The position numbers were made by a program, and so were the translations under genes. From an uncultured Hyphomicrobium sp. (GTDB lineage Bacteria > Pseudomonadota > Alphaproteobacteria > Rhizobiales > Hyphomicrobiaceae), in the NCBI GenBank assembly GCA_934555825.1, contig CAKTFJ010000001.1, positions 495,749 to 559,748 on the forward strand: a stretch of DNA of 64,000 nucleotides, given 5' to 3'. A model generated the notes under the pieces. It made no database searches and had not been told where the DNA came from. It saw only the letters and a program-made list of their open reading frames with translations. How positions within the stretch are numbered: position 1 is the stretch's first letter; every line of letters starts with the position of its first letter. Below are positions 26,989-38,225 of the stretch, piece by piece.

Positions 26989-28935
26989 GTGGCCACCGTC
27001 GTCACCGTGCACGGTACCTTTGCGCATTCGGGGGGTACGGCTGAGGCGCTTCATATCGGCGGGGAAGGGACCGCCGAGTGGTGGCAGAAGAACGGCGCGT
27101 TCGTCGCCGATCTCAAGACGCTCGTGACGGGCAGCGCCGACGGACGGCTCGACGTCGTTCCCTTCACCTGGAGCGCCAACAACAGCGAGCTCGACCGCCG
27201 GCGGGGCGGATCGGAGCTTCTGAAGCTTCTCAGGAGCCTCGACGAGAAGGACGAGCCCTATGCCGTCGTGGGGCACAGCCATGGTGGCTCGGTGATTGCG
27301 GCGGCGCTGATCGAGAGCGTGGCGCGAGGAAAACCCCTCACGCATCTCAAGCGGTGGGTGACGGTGGGGACGCCGTTCGTCGGAATGCGTAAAGAGCGCT
27401 TCCTGTTTTCGCGCGTTTCGCTCACGGGGCAGGTGATCTTCGTCGCCTCGCTCATGCTGTTCATGATGTTCTTGTTCTATGTCGCGGGCGAGCTTCTGAG
27501 CGGCGGCTTCGACGTTGGACCGGAAGGCTACGGCGGGCTGCTCTTCTCCGGCACGATGATGTCGCTGCCGATTTTGTTCTACTACATCGTGTTCCGCTAT
27601 CTCGATCATCGAAAGCTGATCGGCTATAGCCGCGGCACGGCGGAGAAAGCGCGCGCCGCCTACGCGGACAAGTGGTTGCCACTCGTCCATAAGGACGACG
27701 AGGCGGTGCACGGACTGCGCTATCTGCCTAAGGCCGATCTCCACTTTTTCGAGGACGACTTTGCGGCCGGGACGCTGACCAAGGCTTCCATCGTTGCGCT
27801 CCCGCTCATCTATCTGATGATCGTGATGTCGCCAAAGATGATGCTTGGGCTTTCCGACTTCCTGCAGGACAAGGTCTACGGCGTGCAGCGTTTCGTCGGT
27901 GCTGGCCCCGGTGCGGCCCCGAGCATGAGCGCCGAGCAGCGCAACGCCAACCAGGTGCGGGACGAGCTTCGGCGGTTCAACCGCAGGATCCGCGAGGCCG
28001 ATGAGCAGGCGGAGCGCGGCGGGCTCGAAGCGACGAAGGCCGAAGACGCCCGGCGGCGGGCCTCGGAGTTGCGCCGGGAAATGCGCGCCAAGCGGCGGCA
28101 GATCGAGATTACGTTTCCCGAGTTCGTCAACGCCGAGCGCGCGCAGCGATTCAAGGAGCGCTTCCTAGAGCGCAACGGCCGGGTGTGTCCGGGCGGGCGG
28201 CTTTGCGGCGGCGGGCAAGATTACATCCTGAACAGCAAACTGCTGTTCCATGTCGTGACCGACGAGCTCACGGCTGCGGTCGTCAACGAGGATATGCTGG
28301 GGGGCACGCACGGCAACGTGCTCAGGCTGGCGACACCCGTCGTGCTCGTGCCGGTGGCGTTCGCGCTGCTTGCGCTCGGTGTGCTCGCGCTCATCCAGTA
28401 TGCCGCTTCACACCTCAGCGTCTACGTGAGCCGAGCGCTCAACCGCATGACGCGTGCGGAGGTGAAGAGATCGACGTTCGGGAACGATACGGACGGTGAG
28501 GTGGTCGTGGGTGCGGACTACGGGCCATCATGGCTCGATCCGGTGACGTGCCTCCTGCCCGAGGCGGTCAGCGATAAGATCTCGGATCACAGCAACGCGA
28601 TGATGGCGCAGTCGGTCACCAAGCTCCGCAGCGCGATCAGCACGCTCGCGTTCTCGGAATCCGAGGATCGGAAGGCAGGGCTTATCGCCGGCTATCTGTC
28701 GTGGAAGGAACTCGTCCACACCTGCTATTTCGATGTGGAAGCGTTTCGTAAGATCGTGGCCCAGGCGTTGAGCCAGTCGGAGGGTTTCGCGCCCACGGAG
28801 GCTTTCCGGCACGATGGCTCATACGCCACGACCGAGAGCTGGGTTGCTGCGCTTGGACGTCCGCTCGATCCCGCCATGCCGGAGACGGGGCTTGCGGTGG
28901 ACGGCGGGCCGCCGCCGCAAACGCTTACCGCGTGA
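26989..28935 (+). CDS. Multi-pass membrane alpha/beta hydrolase (lipase-like) of unknown function
   Basis: The protein has about 648 residues. The N-terminus is an alpha/beta-hydrolase core: oxyanion region VVTVHGTF at 4-11 and nucleophile elbow VVGHSHGGSV with Ser97. The hydrolase fold is then interrupted or extended by hydrophobic spans near 143-168, 180-205, 262-285 and 450-480, plus a highly charged coiled coil (about 310-375) rich in Arg/Glu. The C-terminal 170 residues are soluble. The GTG at 26989 is chosen because AGGAG stands 8 nt upstream; the frame upstream to 26926 has poor composition. The substrate is unknown; a membrane lipid or acyl ester would suit the layout (inference). Confidence 0.75.
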   Translation: MATVVTVHGTFAHSGGTAEALHIGGEGTAEWWQKNGAFVADLKTLVTGSADGRLDVVPFTWSANNSELDRRRGGSELLKLLRSLDEKDEPYAVVGHSHGGSVIAAALIESVARGKPLTHLKRWVTVGTPFVGMRKERFLFSRVSLTGQVIFVASLMLFMMFLFYVAGELLSGGFDVGPEGYGGLLFSGTMMSLPILFYYIVFRYLDHRKLIGYSRGTAEKARAAYADKWLPLVHKDDEAVHGLRYLPKADLHFFEDDFAAGTLTKASIVALPLIYLMIVMSPKMMLGLSDFLQDKVYGVQRFVGAGPGAAPSMSAEQRNANQVRDELRRFNRRIREADEQAERGGLEATKAEDARRRASELRREMRAKRRQIEITFPEFVNAERAQRFKERFLERNGRVCPGGRLCGGGQDYILNSKLLFHVVTDELTAAVVNEDMLGGTHGNVLRLATPVVLVPVAFALLALGVLALIQYAASHLSVYVSRALNRMTRAEVKRSTFGNDTDGEVVVGADYGPSWLDPVTCLLPEAVSDKISDHSNAMMAQSVTKLRSAISTLAFSESEDRKAGLIAGYLSWKELVHTCYFDVEAFRKIVAQALSQSEGFAPTEAFRHDGSYATTESWVAALGRPLDPAMPETGLAVDGGPPPQTLTA

Positions 28936-28956
28936 CCCGATGTTCGGGCGCGGCGC

Positions 28957-30564
28957 TCAAGTCTTGATTTCGAGGAACTGGATCTCGGGATTGCGCCCCG
29001 CATTGTAGTTCAGCGTGAAGATTGACGACGGGATGTAGACGTGGTCGCCGTCGAGATCGGTCGCCACGCTCGAACGATTCGCGGCGATGAACGCCTTCAA
29101 TGCGGCCGGATCGTCGGAACGGATCCAGCGCACAGCTTCGCAGGGGGCGGGATCGAAATCGGTTGCGAGGCCGTATTCGTGCTTCAGGCGGTCGGCGAGC
29201 ACGTCGAGCTGCAGTGCGCCGATCACGCCGACGATGGGCTGGGTGCCGTCGAGTGGATTGAACACCTGAACGACGCCTTCCTCTGCCATCTCGCGGACGG
29301 CATCCTTGAGCTTCTTCGCTTTAATGGCGTCTTCCAACCGGATGCGGCGCAGGATTTCAGGCGCAAAGCTCGGGATGCCGAGGAAGGTGATGTCCTCGCC
29401 TTCCGTCAGTGCATCGCCAATGCGCAGCACGCCGCGGTTTGGAATGCCGACGACGTCTCCGGCGAAGGCTTCCTCGGCGAGCGAGCGATCCTGGGCGAAG
29501 AAGAACTGAGGCGCGGAGAGCGCCATCTGTTTGCCGGAGCGCACGTGTTTCACCTTCATGCCGCGCGTGAGCTTGCCCGAGCAGACTCGCATGAACGCGA
29601 TGCGGTCCCGATGGTTCGGGTCCATGTTCGCCTGGATCTTGAACACGATGCCGGTCATGGCAGGCTCGGTCGCGACCACTTCGCGCGAGGCGGCGCGCTG
29701 GGAAAGCGGCGGCGGCGCGTGGTTCTTGAGTGCGTCGAGCACGTCACGGACGCCGAAGTTCTTCAAGGCGGAGCCGAAGAACACGGGCGTGAGCGTGCCG
29801 TGGCGGAAGGCTTCGAGATCGAAGCGTCCGCAGGCTTCGGCAACGAGATCGATCTCCTCGCGCCAACGCATATGCGCGTCGCCCTCAAGCAATTCGGCGA
29901 ACAGCGGATCGTCGGGGCCGGAGACGGGCTGGCCGTCGTAGTCTTCGTCGAGGCGGCGGACGCGCGGCTGGTAAAGATCGTAAGTGCCGCGGAAGCTGCG
30001 GCCCTGTCCGATCGGCCAGACCATGGGTGCGGTGTCGAGAGCTAGCGTCTTCTCGATCTCGTCGAGCAGGTCGAGCGGCTCGCGGGCTTCGCGGTCCAGC
30101 TTGTTGATGAAGGTGACGATAGGGATGTCGCGCAGGCGGCAGATCTCGAACAGCTTCTGCGTGCGGGTTTCGATGCCGCGCGCCGCGTCGATCACCATGA
30201 TGGCGCTGTCGACGGCGGTGAGCGTGCGATAGGTGTCGTCGGAAAAGTCTTCGTGGCCCGGCGTGTCGAGCAGGTTGAAGACGGTGCCGTCGTATTCGAA
30301 CGTCATCACGGAGGTGGCGACGGAAATGCCGCGCGCCTTCTCGATGGCCATCCAGTCCGAGCGGGTGGAGCGGCCGTCCTTCTTGGCCTTGACCTGACCG
30401 GCGAGCTGGATCGCGCCGCCGAACAGCAGCAGCTTTTCGGTTAGCGTGGTTTTGCCCGCGTCGGGGTGCGAGATGATCGCGAAGGTGCGGCGGCGTTCGA
30501 TCTCGCCTGCGAGACGGCTTTTGGCCGAGCTGGCAGGGGACGCCGCCAAGGTGTCGTTGCTCAT
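28957..30564 (-). CDS. prfC: Peptide chain release factor 3 (RF3)
   Basis: The 535-residue translational GTPase recycles RF1/RF2 from the ribosome after termination. G1 is ISHPDAGKTTLTEKLL, G3 is LLDTPGHEDFSDDTYR, and G4 is FINKLDRE. RF3-specific stretches are IQLAGQVKAKK, DWMAIEKARGISVATSVMTF and FFGSALKNFGVRDVLD. ATG 30564 (MSNDTLAA) is preferred; a longer frame to 30603 adds non-conserved residues. It converges with the hydrolase gene. The neighbouring recQ is upstream on the same strand with a 127-bp gap. Confidence 0.96.
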   Translation of the reverse strand: MSNDTLAASPASSAKSRLAGEIERRRTFAIISHPDAGKTTLTEKLLLFGGAIQLAGQVKAKKDGRSTRSDWMAIEKARGISVATSVMTFEYDGTVFNLLDTPGHEDFSDDTYRTLTAVDSAIMVIDAARGIETRTQKLFEICRLRDIPIVTFINKLDREAREPLDLLDEIEKTLALDTAPMVWPIGQGRSFRGTYDLYQPRVRRLDEDYDGQPVSGPDDPLFAELLEGDAHMRWREEIDLVAEACGRFDLEAFRHGTLTPVFFGSALKNFGVRDVLDALKNHAPPPLSQRAASREVVATEPAMTGIVFKIQANMDPNHRDRIAFMRVCSGKLTRGMKVKHVRSGKQMALSAPQFFFAQDRSLAEEAFAGDVVGIPNRGVLRIGDALTEGEDITFLGIPSFAPEILRRIRLEDAIKAKKLKDAVREMAEEGVVQVFNPLDGTQPIVGVIGALQLDVLADRLKHEYGLATDFDPAPCEAVRWIRSDDPAALKAFIAANRSSVATDLDGDHVYIPSSIFTLNYNAGRNPEIQFLEIKT

Positions 30565-30690
30565 GATCCTGTCCAGGATGTCGGTTTGGCGGGGATATAG
30601 CACCGTTTGCGGGAGGCGTAACCCTCGCGGCGTCCGTTCCCGGGCCGCTGCGCGGCCGAGCGGAGCGAAGAAGGCGGATGAGGTGGTGGG

Positions 30691-32946
<2,256 letters not shown>

Positions 32947-33346
32947 GGGACTATTGCTAGTCCGATTCTCAATGGGTTGGCGTCTATGGGGGCATCACGC
33001 CTGGGGATTTCAGGCCGTGGCGTGACAGGCATCGAGACCTTAGATTGAGGGGGCGTCAGGGGCCCCATTTCACCCCACCCTCCGTGGCGCCACTCGCCTG
33101 GAGGGGGGCGGCCCCAATATGCCGAATGAGGCCGCAGGGCCCCTGGCGCTCCGTGCCTATTTTCAAGGCTATTCTAATGGTGCGCCGTTGCGTCAGTGGC
33201 GCTTGAGCCACATTCCTCCGCGAAAGCCCGCCCCTCAGGAATTGTGACGGTCATAGTTCGTCACCGGTCTGCAGAATCACTTTAACCGAGGACGGAGCAA
33301 TAATGGTTTCCGTTTGGTTGATATGATTCATCATTGGGATGGGGCT
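32947..33346. other. Intergenic region recQ/outer-membrane barrel containing a strongly structured segment
   Basis: This 400-bp gap separates divergent recQ and the barrel gene. Its middle (33053-33149) can fold into a branched structure, listed separately. The last 80 bp before 33347 are AT-richer and should hold the barrel promoter. No protein-coding frame is convincing. Confidence 0.45.
33053..33149. ncRNA. Candidate structured RNA element (three-way-junction fold)
   Basis: Three nested or adjacent stems can be drawn by eye. P1 pairs GCGTCAGGGGCCC (33053-33065) with GGGCCCCTGGCGC (33137-33149) with one wobble. P2 pairs CCACCCTCC (33075-33083) with GGAGGGGGG (33100-33108) with one mismatch. 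P3 pairs CGGCC (33109-33113) with GGCCG (33130-33134). Together they make a compact three-way junction of 97 nt. The strand is unknown, and it matches no RNA class I know. GC-rich DNA makes some pairing likely by chance, so it needs covariation support. Confidence 0.35.
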
Positions 33347-34420
33347 ATGCGACACGCTCGATACTTGAAGTCGATGGCAGGGGGCGCGGCCCTCGCGACA
33401 ATCAGCTTGTTCTCGGCTCCCGGCACTGCACAGGCGCAGGTGGCGTGTTTCGATCCTTCCGCGACACCGTTCCCAATCTACTACTACGGTTGCGAGGAAG
33501 CAGGCAGCGGCGTCGCAGCGACCGGACAGCAGCTCCAGTCTATTGGCGAAGGGTTCGTCCAGCAGCAGCTCAGTCTTTCTCCGGGCGGTTTCGCAAGCCC
33601 GACGGGCCGTCTGCGCCATACGAGCCATGACGGTATGCGCGAGAAGACCTCCGGCTTCAACACGCTCGCCTACGACATCGACGAAGGATCCGTCCTCGGC
33701 AACGTCAACTACGATCTGCCCGGGACGTACTTCGGCGGCAAGGTGCGCATCAACGCGATCGTCGGATACGGTTGGATGACGCAAGACTCGGCCCCGCCCG
33801 CCGCGGGCGTCGTCGGGCACAAGACCGACATCGATTCCGTCTTCTACGGCGGTAGCTACATGTGGAGCCAGGGCAACTTCTACACGCTGTCGATGATCAT
33901 CGGCGTGAGCGGAGAAGCCGATGGCCGCGGCGTTGGCGGCGTGGGCTACGAGTACGACCTTTCCGGCTATTTCACGAACAGCGTCGTCGGCTACACGTTC
34001 CAGCTTCCCGATACGTGGCGGTTCGATTTGCGCGGTGCGCTCGGCCATTACGACGTCAGCACCGATCGCTTTAGAGCGCCGGACAATCAGGTGGTCGGCC
34101 TCAACCCGATCATCAAGGGCGTTTCCGAAGCCTGGAGCCTGTCGTTGACGGGTACGTTGTTCACGATCGTCGAGGTCGACGGCGGCGGTGTGCTGAGGCC
34201 CTACATTCTCGGCGGCTACAAGCGCGTCGTCGACGAGGACATCGAGATCAAGGGCGATTTCACGGCCGATTTCGAGCAAGCCCAGGACTACGGTCGCGTC
34301 GAACTGGGTATGGATTACGTGCAGGGCAACCTGACCTACGGCGCTTCGACCTACACGGAGTTCTCGGCCGACGAGAGCACCATCGGCGCCCGGCTCGGCG
34401 TCTCGGTGAAGCTGCAGTAG
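33347..34420 (+). CDS. Outer-membrane beta-barrel protein (autotransporter-barrel-like)
   Basis: The protein has about 357 residues. A signal peptide MRHARYLKSMAGGAALATIS ends near PGTAQAQ. The mature part has a short N-terminal region with one Cys pair (VACFDPS, YYYGCEEAG), a linker, and then an alternating Gly/Tyr/aromatic barrel of about 250 residues (GGKVRINAIVGYGWM, SVFYGGSYMWSQGNFYTLSM, SAWSLSLTGTLF-type strands) ending ARLGVSVKLQ. It is not a clear porin and carries no passenger repeats. ATG 33347 is chosen because it gives a good signal peptide and follows GGGATGGGG; ATG 33323 and TTG 33314 are possible. A terminator follows at 34452. Confidence 0.75.
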   Translation: MRHARYLKSMAGGAALATISLFSAPGTAQAQVACFDPSATPFPIYYYGCEEAGSGVAATGQQLQSIGEGFVQQQLSLSPGGFASPTGRLRHTSHDGMREKTSGFNTLAYDIDEGSVLGNVNYDLPGTYFGGKVRINAIVGYGWMTQDSAPPAAGVVGHKTDIDSVFYGGSYMWSQGNFYTLSMIIGVSGEADGRGVGGVGYEYDLSGYFTNSVVGYTFQLPDTWRFDLRGALGHYDVSTDRFRAPDNQVVGLNPIIKGVSEAWSLSLTGTLFTIVEVDGGGVLRPYILGGYKRVVDEDIEIKGDFTADFEQAQDYGRVELGMDYVQGNLTYGASTYTEFSADESTIGARLGVSVKLQ

Positions 34421-34451
34421 CCCGGCGAACCCGGATTGCTTGGTTAAGATC

Positions 34452-34489
34452 GGGCGGGTGCACACGGGGCGCCCGCCCTTCTTCTTTGT
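34452..34489 (+). terminator. Rho-independent terminator of the barrel gene
   Basis: GGGCGGGTGC pairs with GCGCCCGCCC (one wobble) around ACACGGG, followed by TTCTTCTTTG. It lies about 30 bp after the stop. Confidence 0.85.
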
Positions 34490-34675
34490 ATTTTACCTTT
34501 GAAGCACGGCCTGTTTCGCGGGGAACAGACTGTGGCTAAGGCCCTATGGTTCATGAGGGATCAGCGTGTGCGGGTTGGGCGGCTCTTTCTTCGCTCGCCG
34601 GTGATCCAGAAGCTATGCCCCTCTGGTCAGTATTCGTCCGTTGGGGTACAATGAGTGGGTATTTTGGAGGTTCCG

Positions 34676-35365
34676 ATGCCGACGATTTCGTTCAAGTCGA
34701 TGACCTTTAAGTCGACAGCTATTTTCAGCTCTGCCTTGTTTTACTCCGGTCTGGCCGCTTTGAGCGTGGCGCTTTTCGCTCCGGCTGCTTCCAATGTGGC
34801 GCTTGCCGATAACGCGCCGTCCGTCCAGCAGATCATCGATGCGCTCAAGCCTCGCAAGACGCGCGGGCTTTCGGTCAAGCCAACGCAGGCGGAAATCGAG
34901 CGCGCGCAGACGATCGACGATTTGAGATCCAAAGCCGCAACCCGCGCGCTTTCCGTGCCTGAGCGCACGAAGCTTGCGGAGGCTGCGAGCGACAAGCCGA
35001 TGCTGGATCTCGTGATCTATTTCGGATTCAACTCCGACAAGATTTCTCCACGGTCGCGGGATTCGCTTCAGGCGCTGGGCAAAGCGCTGGAGGACGATAC
35101 GCTCAAGGACGCTGCGATCATGGTCGCGGGGCACACGGATGCTTCGGGACGGGCCGAATACAATCAGAGCCTGTCGGAGCGCCGTGCCAATGCCGTGCGG
35201 AAATATCTGAGCGACAACTTCAACCTGTCGGAGAGCAACTTTACCGTGGTCGGTTACGGGTTCGAGCGCCTCAAGGATCCCGGGGCGCCGAAATCGGGTG
35301 TCAATCGACGGGTACAAATCGTCAACCTGACAGACGGCAAGACGGCCTCCGCGTCTCAACCTTAA
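34676..35365 (+). CDS. OmpA-family peptidoglycan-associated protein
   Basis: The 229-residue exported protein has a signal peptide in its first 45 residues (ALFYSGLAALSVALFAPAAS) and a linker of about 60 residues. The C-terminal OmpA domain has LDLVIYFGFNSDKISPRSRD, MVAGHTDASGRAEYNQSLSE, RRANAVRKYL and the ending GVNRRVQIVNL. The Asp and Arg residues that bind diaminopimelate (HTDASG and NRRVQ) are present, so it should bind peptidoglycan non-covalently. There is no lipobox cysteine. TTGGAGG precedes ATG 34676. The caspase-like gene starts 83 bp downstream on the same strand, probably in one operon. Confidence 0.9.
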   Translation: MPTISFKSMTFKSTAIFSSALFYSGLAALSVALFAPAASNVALADNAPSVQQIIDALKPRKTRGLSVKPTQAEIERAQTIDDLRSKAATRALSVPERTKLAEAASDKPMLDLVIYFGFNSDKISPRSRDSLQALGKALEDDTLKDAAIMVAGHTDASGRAEYNQSLSERRANAVRKYLSDNFNLSESNFTVVGYGFERLKDPGAPKSGVNRRVQIVNLTDGKTASASQP

Positions 35366-35448
35366 GCGGCTGTCCGTGCGCTCTGGGGAAGCGTTTCGCT
35401 TCTTCAGAGTTGAGGAACTGGAACATGGCCCTGAAAGGAGTGCGGCTC

Positions 35449-36486
35449 ATGCCCCTGAGCACCCGATGCCTTTCCCTTCTTGCGGCGGCCTTGATGCTGC
35501 CCATGGCTGCCATGCTTGCGCCGGCCGACGCCGCGCAGCAGAGACGGCTCGCGCTCATCATCGGCAACTCCGGCTATCAGAACGTCGCGGAGCTCACCAA
35601 CCCGGTCAACGATGCCAACGACATCGCGGAGAAGCTTCGTCATCTCTCGTTCGATGTGATGCTGGGCACCGATCTGACGCGCGACCAGATGCACGAGGCC
35701 TTCGAAACGTTTTCGGACCAGCTTAAGTCCGGTGACGTGGGGCTATTCTTCTACGCCGGACACGGCATTTCGCTTTCGGGCGAGAATTTTCTCATTCCGG
35801 TCGACATGCCGGGCGAAATCCAGGTCGAGAACGAGGAGAAGAGCCGGGAAGCGCTGGATGCGCATCTCGTCAACATCTCCACAATGATCGAGCCGCTGCA
35901 GAAAGCGAAACTCGGCATGGTGTTCCTCGACGCGTGCCGCAACACGCCTTCGCAGGAAGAGCTGGGTCTGCAGATCGTGGCGCAGGATGGCGCGACGCGG
36001 AAGGTGCGTTCGCTCGCGTTTCATCGAGGTATGACGAAGCTCAACGTGGCGTCGACCAGCGGCGCATCGGGCATATTCCGCGCGTATGCGACGCAGCCCA
36101 ACAACGTTTCCGATGACGGCGGCGGTCGCAACAGCCCGTTCACCAAGGCTCTGCTTCGTCATTTGGGTACGCCGGGCGTGGACGTTCACCAGATGATGGT
36201 GAAGGTGCGCCGCGACGTCGTGGCCGACACCTCGGGACGTCAGGTCCCGTGGGAAGAAAGCGCGCTGACGGATGCCTACTATTTTATGCCGTCGGCGCCG
36301 GGCATGGCTGCACCGCTTCTGCCCACGCATCGCGGGGACGGGAGTGCAGGTCCAAGCAAGGGTAGCAAGAAGGCGCAGACGCCGCGTAAGGGCAGCGCAA
36401 GCGCGAGCCGCGGGAGGCCGCCGAAGCAGGCGCGGCGCAGCGGTCCGCCGCCGGGCCTGGGTGCCGGTGTCGGTATGGGTTTTTGA
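35449..36486 (+). CDS. Secreted caspase-like (peptidase C14) protein
   Basis: The protein has about 345 residues. The signal peptide MPLSTRCLSLLAAALMLPMA ends near ADAAQQ. The caspase-fold domain begins RRLALIIGNSGYQNV, with the catalytic histidine in FFYAGHGIS (His105) and cysteine in VFLDACRNT (Cys163). Further family elements are FRAYATQPNNVSDDG and NSPFTKALLRHL. After the domain comes a Lys/Arg/Gly/Pro tail of about 70 residues. It is therefore a periplasmic or surface orthocaspase-type protease cutting after basic residues, as in family C14B (inference). ATG 35449 follows AAAGGAG at 8 nt; ATG 35425 is an alternative. The OmpA-like gene just upstream may anchor or be processed by it. Confidence 0.85.
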   Translation: MPLSTRCLSLLAAALMLPMAAMLAPADAAQQRRLALIIGNSGYQNVAELTNPVNDANDIAEKLRHLSFDVMLGTDLTRDQMHEAFETFSDQLKSGDVGLFFYAGHGISLSGENFLIPVDMPGEIQVENEEKSREALDAHLVNISTMIEPLQKAKLGMVFLDACRNTPSQEELGLQIVAQDGATRKVRSLAFHRGMTKLNVASTSGASGIFRAYATQPNNVSDDGGGRNSPFTKALLRHLGTPGVDVHQMMVKVRRDVVADTSGRQVPWEESALTDAYYFMPSAPGMAAPLLPTHRGDGSAGPSKGSKKAQTPRKGSASASRGRPPKQARRSGPPPGLGAGVGMGF

Positions 36487-36526
36487 GAGCCCACGCACTC
36501 AGCACTGGCCATACCTATGGAATAGA

Positions 36527-36558
36527 AAGGCGCGCCCGATGTGGGTGCGCCTTTTTTT
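36527..36558 (+). terminator. Rho-independent terminator after the caspase-like gene
   Basis: AAGGCGCGCCC pairs with GGGTGCGCCTT (one wobble) around GATGT and runs into seven Ts. It lies between convergent genes. On the minus side only a short T-run follows, so it mainly serves the plus-strand transcript. Confidence 0.88.
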
Positions 36559-36591
36559 ATGTCTCGATGCTTGGTGGCGCTCCGCCGCGGA

Positions 36592-38133
36592 CTATGGCGG
36601 CGCGCCAAGCCTGCGGAGACCGTCTCTGCTGCTGGTGTAACCCGCATCGAGTTGGAGTGCCTTGCGATAGTCGCGGATTGCTTCGGGCGTCTTGCCGAGC
36701 TCTTCGAGGATATGGGCGCGTGTATCCCAGATATAGGCTTTCGATCCGTCGAGCTGGACGGCGCGGTTGGCATCCTGCAATGCGCGGTCGGCGTCACCGG
36801 CTTTGTAATACGTCCAGGCGCGGTTGTTGAGCGCTTCGGCGGACTGCGGCTTGAGCTTCAGCGCTTCGTCGAAATCGGCGACGGCTTCGGGATAGTCGCC
36901 CTGATCGTAGTACGCGATGGCACGGTGTTGATACGTGTCGGCTTCCGCCTTCAGCTCGATCGAGCGTGTGTAGTGTTCGATGGCCTGAGCCGGATCGCCT
37001 TTGTCACGTAGCGCGCGAGCATACTTGTAGTGGATGGTTGCCTGATCGTCAGGACTGAAGCCTGCCGTGTCGATGAGACCCTTGCAGGCATTGAGTGTCA
37101 CATCCGCGTTTGTGCTCTCCTGGCAGTCCTTCCACTGACGGGTCAGGACATAGCGGGAAGCGAGTGCGGAGGGCGGCGTGCGCGTCTGCTCGGCGTTGCC
37201 GTTGAGGGTCGCGATAGCGTCCTCTACGTTGCGCTCGATTGAGGTGGCCCGCTCTTCCTCCTTAGCGGGTGAAGGGGGCGCAGGGACGGGCTCTGTGTCC
37301 GGTTCGGGCTCCTCTGCTGCAGCGACTTGGGTGGTTGCGGGCTGAGAAATTTCGTTCGTCTCAGGCTCGGCGGCGGCGATCTCTTCGCCTGTTTCGGCAG
37401 GAGTCGGTTCGGAGGCGACGAGCCCGACGCTCTCCAAGATCGAACGGGGCATGTATTCGTAGGCATAGGCCCCGACGACGGCGAGGCCGAGCGCGGCCAG
37501 ACCAGCCGTGACGAAGCGGGAATTGCGATCGGCTCGAGCGCGAACGGGGCTTGCGGGCTTTACGTCGGCGTCTGCATCGCCTCCATTCGCGGAGGCAGGC
37601 GGCGGTTCGTCGAGGGCGAGGGTGTAGGCGTGGATCCGCTCCGGAATGTTCTTCAATGTTTGCGGGCCGGCGTCGGCGAACGCGAGCCCCATCTTGCTTG
37701 CAACCGCCTCGTGCACAGAGCGTGAGACGCAGACGCCGCCGGGCGGTGCAACCGATTCAAGCCGGGCGGCGATATTGACGCCATCGCCGAGAAGGTCGCC
37801 GTTTTCCCGCTCGACGACATCGCCGATGGTGATGCCGATGCGGAAATTCATGTGCCGGCTTGGCGGGTAGGCGAGGTTTCGCGCGCGCAGGCTCTCCTGC
37901 ACATCAACGGCAGCTCTGACCGCTTCGACGGCGCTTTCGAATTCGGCAAGGATTGCGTCGCCTGCGGTGTTGAAGATTCGGCCGCCGCCCCGCTCGACAA
38001 ACTCGGCGAAGACCGTGCGATAGGTCTCGAATCGCCTCAGCGTCTCTTCTTCGTCCTCGGCGATCAGCCGGCTGTAGCCGGCAATGTCTGCCGCGAGAAT
38101 GACCGCAATTTTCCGTTTCAAGCGCGCCCTCAC
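36592..38133 (-). CDS. Class III adenylate/guanylate cyclase with transmembrane segment and TPR repeats
   Basis: The protein has about 513 residues. The N-terminal class III cyclase domain carries metal-binding KIAVILAADIAGYSRLI and the second Asp in IFNTAGDAILAEF. FRIGITIGDVVERENGDLLG then leads into GDGVNIAARLESVA, the Asn/Arg transition-state site. One transmembrane span (FVTAGLAALGLAVVGAYAYE, about 195-215) and an acidic Pro/Glu linker follow. Three to four TPR units form the C-terminus (YARALRDKGDPAQAIEHYTR, HRAIAYYDQGDYPEAVADFD). It makes a cyclic nucleotide, presumably cAMP, and couples it to protein interactions on the far side of the membrane. The start is uncertain: GTG 38133, or TTG 38121 with a GAGG Shine-Dalgarno. 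Confidence 0.88.
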   Translation of the reverse strand: MRARLKRKIAVILAADIAGYSRLIAEDEEETLRRFETYRTVFAEFVERGGGRIFNTAGDAILAEFESAVEAVRAAVDVQESLRARNLAYPPSRHMNFRIGITIGDVVERENGDLLGDGVNIAARLESVAPPGGVCVSRSVHEAVASKMGLAFADAGPQTLKNIPERIHAYTLALDEPPPASANGGDADADVKPASPVRARADRNSRFVTAGLAALGLAVVGAYAYEYMPRSILESVGLVASEPTPAETGEEIAAAEPETNEISQPATTQVAAAEEPEPDTEPVPAPPSPAKEEERATSIERNVEDAIATLNGNAEQTRTPPSALASRYVLTRQWKDCQESTNADVTLNACKGLIDTAGFSPDDQATIHYKYARALRDKGDPAQAIEHYTRSIELKAEADTYQHRAIAYYDQGDYPEAVADFDEALKLKPQSAEALNNRAWTYYKAGDADRALQDANRAVQLDGSKAYIWDTRAHILEELGKTPEAIRDYRKALQLDAGYTSSRDGLRRLGAPP

Positions 38134-38225
38134 GAGGTGATCGTCCGAGTCTGGACGAGTTTTCCATAGAGTACGTGCACGAAGCAAGCGGAGCCGCAGA
38201 CGGTGGGAGATCCGGATCGTCGCTC

